This document shows, in pieces, positions 61,700 to 64,000 of a stretch of 64,000 nucleotides of DNA (its first letter is position 1; every line of letters starts with the position of its first letter). The position numbers were made by a program, and so were the translations under genes. Under the pieces are notes generated by a model. It saw only the letters and a program-made list of their open reading frames with translations. It searched no databases and had not been told where the DNA came from. The DNA is from an uncultured bacterium (GTDB lineage: Bacteria > Actinomycetota > Coriobacteriia > Coriobacteriales > Coriobacteriaceae). The stretch spans positions 1 to 64,000 of the forward strand of contig CAJMMX010000001.1 of the NCBI GenBank assembly GCA_905214615.1, in the 5' to 3' direction.

Positions 61700-62302
61700 C
61701 TAGAGCGCCTTCTTACTCGGAGCAATCACCTCGTCCACCAGGCCCAGCTCCAGGGCGCGCTTGGCGTTGCACCAGCAGTCGCGCTCGGTGAGCTCGTGGA
61801 ACTCCTGCGCGCTCAGGTTGCCATGCTCGGCCAGCAGCTCGTCCAGCTCGGCGCGCATGGCCGCTGTATGCTGGGCCACAATCTCGATATCGGTCTGCTG
61901 CGCCATGCCTGTGCCGCCCATCAGTTGGTGGATGAGCACCTGCGTGTGGCGGTACACCTGGCGGTGGTCGCCGCAGGCCAGGATCACCGCGGCCATCGAG
62001 GCCACGACGCCCTCGCCCACCGTGATCACGGGGCAATCGAGCGACTGCATGGTGTCAATGAGCGCCAGCCCCGCCGTAACGCTGCCGCCCGGGCTATTGA
62101 TGATGAGGGTGATGGGCTCGGTCGCGCTTTGATGTTCCAGCACCAGCATGGACTTAATGAGGCCGTTGCAGGTCACATCGTTGACCTCGCCCTCCAGCAG
62201 CAGCACGCGGCTGTTAAGCAGCTCGCTTGCCATATCGACGGCGGCAACACGGCCGTCCTTGGACTTCTTGATGATGCTGGGCTCACGATACATAACGGAC
62301 AT
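61700..62302 (-). CDS. clpP: ATP-dependent Clp protease proteolytic subunit (accessory ClpP)
   Basis: A 200-aa serine protease with the full triad S102 (VVASMAA), H125 (VLIHQLMGG) and D175 (TERDCWC). GLIKSMLVLEHQ and PITLIINSPGGSV are typical. It differs from housekeeping ClpP in GVVASMAAV (usually GxAASMGA). It has no propeptide-like start. The ATG at 62302 follows AGAGGAATT. No clpX or trigger factor is adjacent, unusual for a core clpP, and it lies next to a conjugation gene, so it may be an accessory copy that could pair with the ClpX-like ATPase at 41640-43409. Confidence 0.9.
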   Translation of the reverse strand: MSVMYREPSIIKKSKDGRVAAVDMASELLNSRVLLLEGEVNDVTCNGLIKSMLVLEHQSATEPITLIINSPGGSVTAGLALIDTMQSLDCPVITVGEGVVASMAAVILACGDHRQVYRHTQVLIHQLMGGTGMAQQTDIEIVAQHTAAMRAELDELLAEHGNLSAQEFHELTERDCWCNAKRALELGLVDEVIAPSKKAL

Positions 62303-62411
62303 GGTTAATTCCTCTCTAGATGGAATCGATAAGGGAAACTGGCCGCACGGCACATGGCAAACAGAGGCCGTGCAGCCAAAATGCAGGTCAAAATGCGCGA
62401 GGCTGCAAGGG

Positions 62412-63896
62412 TTAATCCCTTAGCCACTTGGCTGCATTGGGATGGTCGTCGCAAAAGTACTTCTTGGCGCGGAAGGGACGCATGCCGGTCACCTTGACCA
62501 GGCAATCGGTGCGAGGCATAAGCCCAACCTCGCCTGGGGTCATCACGCAGCCGCGCACATCTACGGCAGTGCGCTCGGCGCCCACGTACTTGGTGCCCAA
62601 AACCGACTCGCCACACAGTTCGCTTATGTAGTTCTGCGTCGCGATGTTGCTGCCGCCACCCATATAGACCAAACTATCGCAGTTATCGAGAATGGTAAGC
62701 GCCGTGGATTTGCCGTACACGGCATCGAGCTGGCTCAGCGATTGCGCACACATCAAAAAGCTAATGCCGCGGCTGCGCACGGTCGCAATGCTGCGCTCAA
62801 AATCGGGGATGCGTCCCACATTGGGAAACTCATCGAGCACAAACTGCACGCAACGCTGCAAATGGCCGCTGGGGCTGGCATCGGCACGGCGCTGGGCAAG
62901 GTTAAACAGCTGCTTAAGGGCAACGTTCGCAAGCCATGCATTAGCCGAATCGTTGTCGCTCACCTTAAGATCGATCACGCGCTTGCCCTCGTCAATACGA
63001 TCAAGACGCATCTCGTCTTTCTCAAAGACGCGCATGAGCTGGGGAGTCTTAAGCCGCGAGATGGTCGCGTTGAGCGTGATCAGAATGCTCTTAAGCGTCC
63101 TATCGGCTGCCCCGCGAAAATCACGATACTGCTCAACGCCATACAGATCAGCGTTCTCCGCACCAAACTTATCGAGAAACTCCCTGGACTCCACCTCTTC
63201 TACAAGGTAGTCCAACGGGAATCGGCCCTCGCCATCCCCCGTGACCTTGATGAGCGCAGCCAGTTTAAAGACGTTGTTCATCTTAAGGTAGCGGCGCGGA
63301 GCATTGGGGTCCTCGCCCGGCGCAAGGGTGCCGGCAAGACACTCCAGGAGATACAGGATTCCAACAATTGCTCGAAGCAGCAGATCGTTTGCGTTATCCC
63401 AGAACGGATCATACCTACGGCTACGACCGTCAGGATCGACCCCCTCCATGATTGCCGCCACCGTAGTGGGGATATCCTCGACATCCATCACGTAGCGCAG
63501 AGGGTCGTATCCGGCCGACTGCTCGGGATTAACAGTATCGAGAACCGTTACCTCGTAGCCGTCCTCTTCAAAGCCTTTCCCCGTACGGCGCAGCAGCTCA
63601 CCCTTGGTGTCTGTGACCACATAACAGCATTCGTGGTGATTGAGTAGGTTGGGCAAAATGAAACTCGCCGTTTTGCCGCTGCCGGTACCTCCAAAGGCAA
63701 AGACATTGTTGGACACACTCGTCTCCCAATGCTTGTCGTCCTCGTAGAACGCCACCGTGGCACCCTTAGCCAGGATCACATCGCGCTGCTCATCGCCAGA
63801 CGACAGCGCCTGCATCTCCTCCTTAGTCGCCCACTTCTTGGTCTGATACTCCGTTTGCTGCGCGGCCTCGTAGCCGTACATCTTGATGACTGACAT
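62412..63896 (-). CDS. VirD4/TraG-type conjugative coupling protein
   Basis: A 494-aa type IV coupling protein. Walker A is in FGGTGSGKTASFILPN and Walker B in VQFVLDEFPNVG. The VirD4 family landmarks are VLDTVNPEQSAGYDPLRY, DNANDLLLRAIVGILY and SFLMCAQSLSQLDAVYG. The usual N-terminal membrane helices are absent; residues 1-40 are soluble, so a membrane subunit is expected elsewhere. The ATG at 63896 has AAAGGAG upstream. It indicates a conjugative element continuing beyond the right edge. Confidence 0.92.
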   Translation of the reverse strand: MSVIKMYGYEAAQQTEYQTKKWATKEEMQALSSGDEQRDVILAKGATVAFYEDDKHWETSVSNNVFAFGGTGSGKTASFILPNLLNHHECCYVVTDTKGELLRRTGKGFEEDGYEVTVLDTVNPEQSAGYDPLRYVMDVEDIPTTVAAIMEGVDPDGRSRRYDPFWDNANDLLLRAIVGILYLLECLAGTLAPGEDPNAPRRYLKMNNVFKLAALIKVTGDGEGRFPLDYLVEEVESREFLDKFGAENADLYGVEQYRDFRGAADRTLKSILITLNATISRLKTPQLMRVFEKDEMRLDRIDEGKRVIDLKVSDNDSANAWLANVALKQLFNLAQRRADASPSGHLQRCVQFVLDEFPNVGRIPDFERSIATVRSRGISFLMCAQSLSQLDAVYGKSTALTILDNCDSLVYMGGGSNIATQNYISELCGESVLGTKYVGAERTAVDVRGCVMTPGEVGLMPRTDCLVKVTGMRPFRAKKYFCDDHPNAAKWLRD

Positions 63897-63933
63897 GGCG
63901 TGGCTCCTTTCTTGTCCGTGACGTTGGTGGTTG

Positions 63934-64000
63934 TTAAGTAATGCGATCGACACCGTCGTCCTCATTGAGCTGTGCCGAGCGCGACGACTTGGTCGCGTGG
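63934..64000 (-). CDS. C-terminal end of an upstream gene (partial)
   Basis: The minus-strand reading frame entering from the right edge ends ...SSRSAQLNEDDGVDRIT with a TAA at 63934-63936, 37 bp before the coupling-protein ATG. The fragment is too short to identify. The context suggests a conjugation gene. Confidence 0.55.
   Translation of the reverse strand, partial: HATKSSRSAQLNEDDGVDRIT

Overview
The window looks like a chromosome segment of a GC-rich gut actinobacterium of the class Coriobacteriia, most likely Collinsella or a close relative. This is inferred from gene content and style: RicT, an archaeal-type topoisomerase I, ROK kinase, family II pyrophosphatase, Tat and hydrogenase maturation genes, strong AGGAGG-type ribosome sites, and typical dispersed palindromes. 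No rRNA, tRNA or CRISPR array was seen.

Positions 1 to about 37100 are mostly core chromosome. On the minus strand lie tmk-holB-ricT-comF plus an endonuclease-fold gene. They are followed by topA with tatA-tatC-hypA-hypB (Tat export beside nickel-hydrogenase maturation), a STAS protein, a MocR-type aminotransferase, nhaA, ppaC and a ROK glucokinase. A GntR/UTRA regulator and manA run on the plus strand. Next come pcrA, uppP, a universal stress protein, a BceS-like two-component pair, purH, a GNAT acetyltransferase, a DUF2207 membrane protein, gluQ and three tandem metallophosphoesterases. Several families of dispersed palindromes sit between these genes: two 215-226 bp MITE-like elements, two 20-bp-arm palindromes that bracket one gene, AGTCATT/AATGACT units and two 90-nt multi-stem palindromes.

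Positions 37200 to about 50800 are accessory. A small metal-binding-like membrane protein is followed by a very long coiled-coil/CAP-domain surface protein whose sorting signal is cut off by a one-base frameshift. Then comes a three-gene operon (multi-pass membrane protein, 68-aa membrane protein, ClpX-like AAA+ ATPase) divergent from a gene that resembles the non-catalytic parts of type I methylase and specificity subunits. Further uncharacterised genes and a large zinc-finger protein follow.

Positions 50900 to 57400 hold a lower-GC restriction-modification island: two adenine-N6-type methyltransferases, a small unknown protein, a McrB-like ATPase and a McrC-like nuclease in one operon, with a divergent XRE-type regulator across a 529-bp AT-rich intergenic region. 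The layout resembles B. subtilis BsuMI but with a different methylation chemistry.

Positions 57600 to 64000 look like an eroded mobile region: an HNH nuclease pseudogene with three traceable indels and one stop, a second HNH fragment, an intact and a decayed copy of one unknown gene, a frameshifted tandem-HTH gene, an accessory ClpP, and a VirD4/TraG-type coupling protein with the end of one more gene at the edge. This suggests an integrative conjugative element continuing to the right. The most novel-looking candidates are the ClpX-like/membrane operon (possibly with the accessory ClpP), the BsuMI-like hybrid restriction system, the nhaA leader attenuator and the repeat families.
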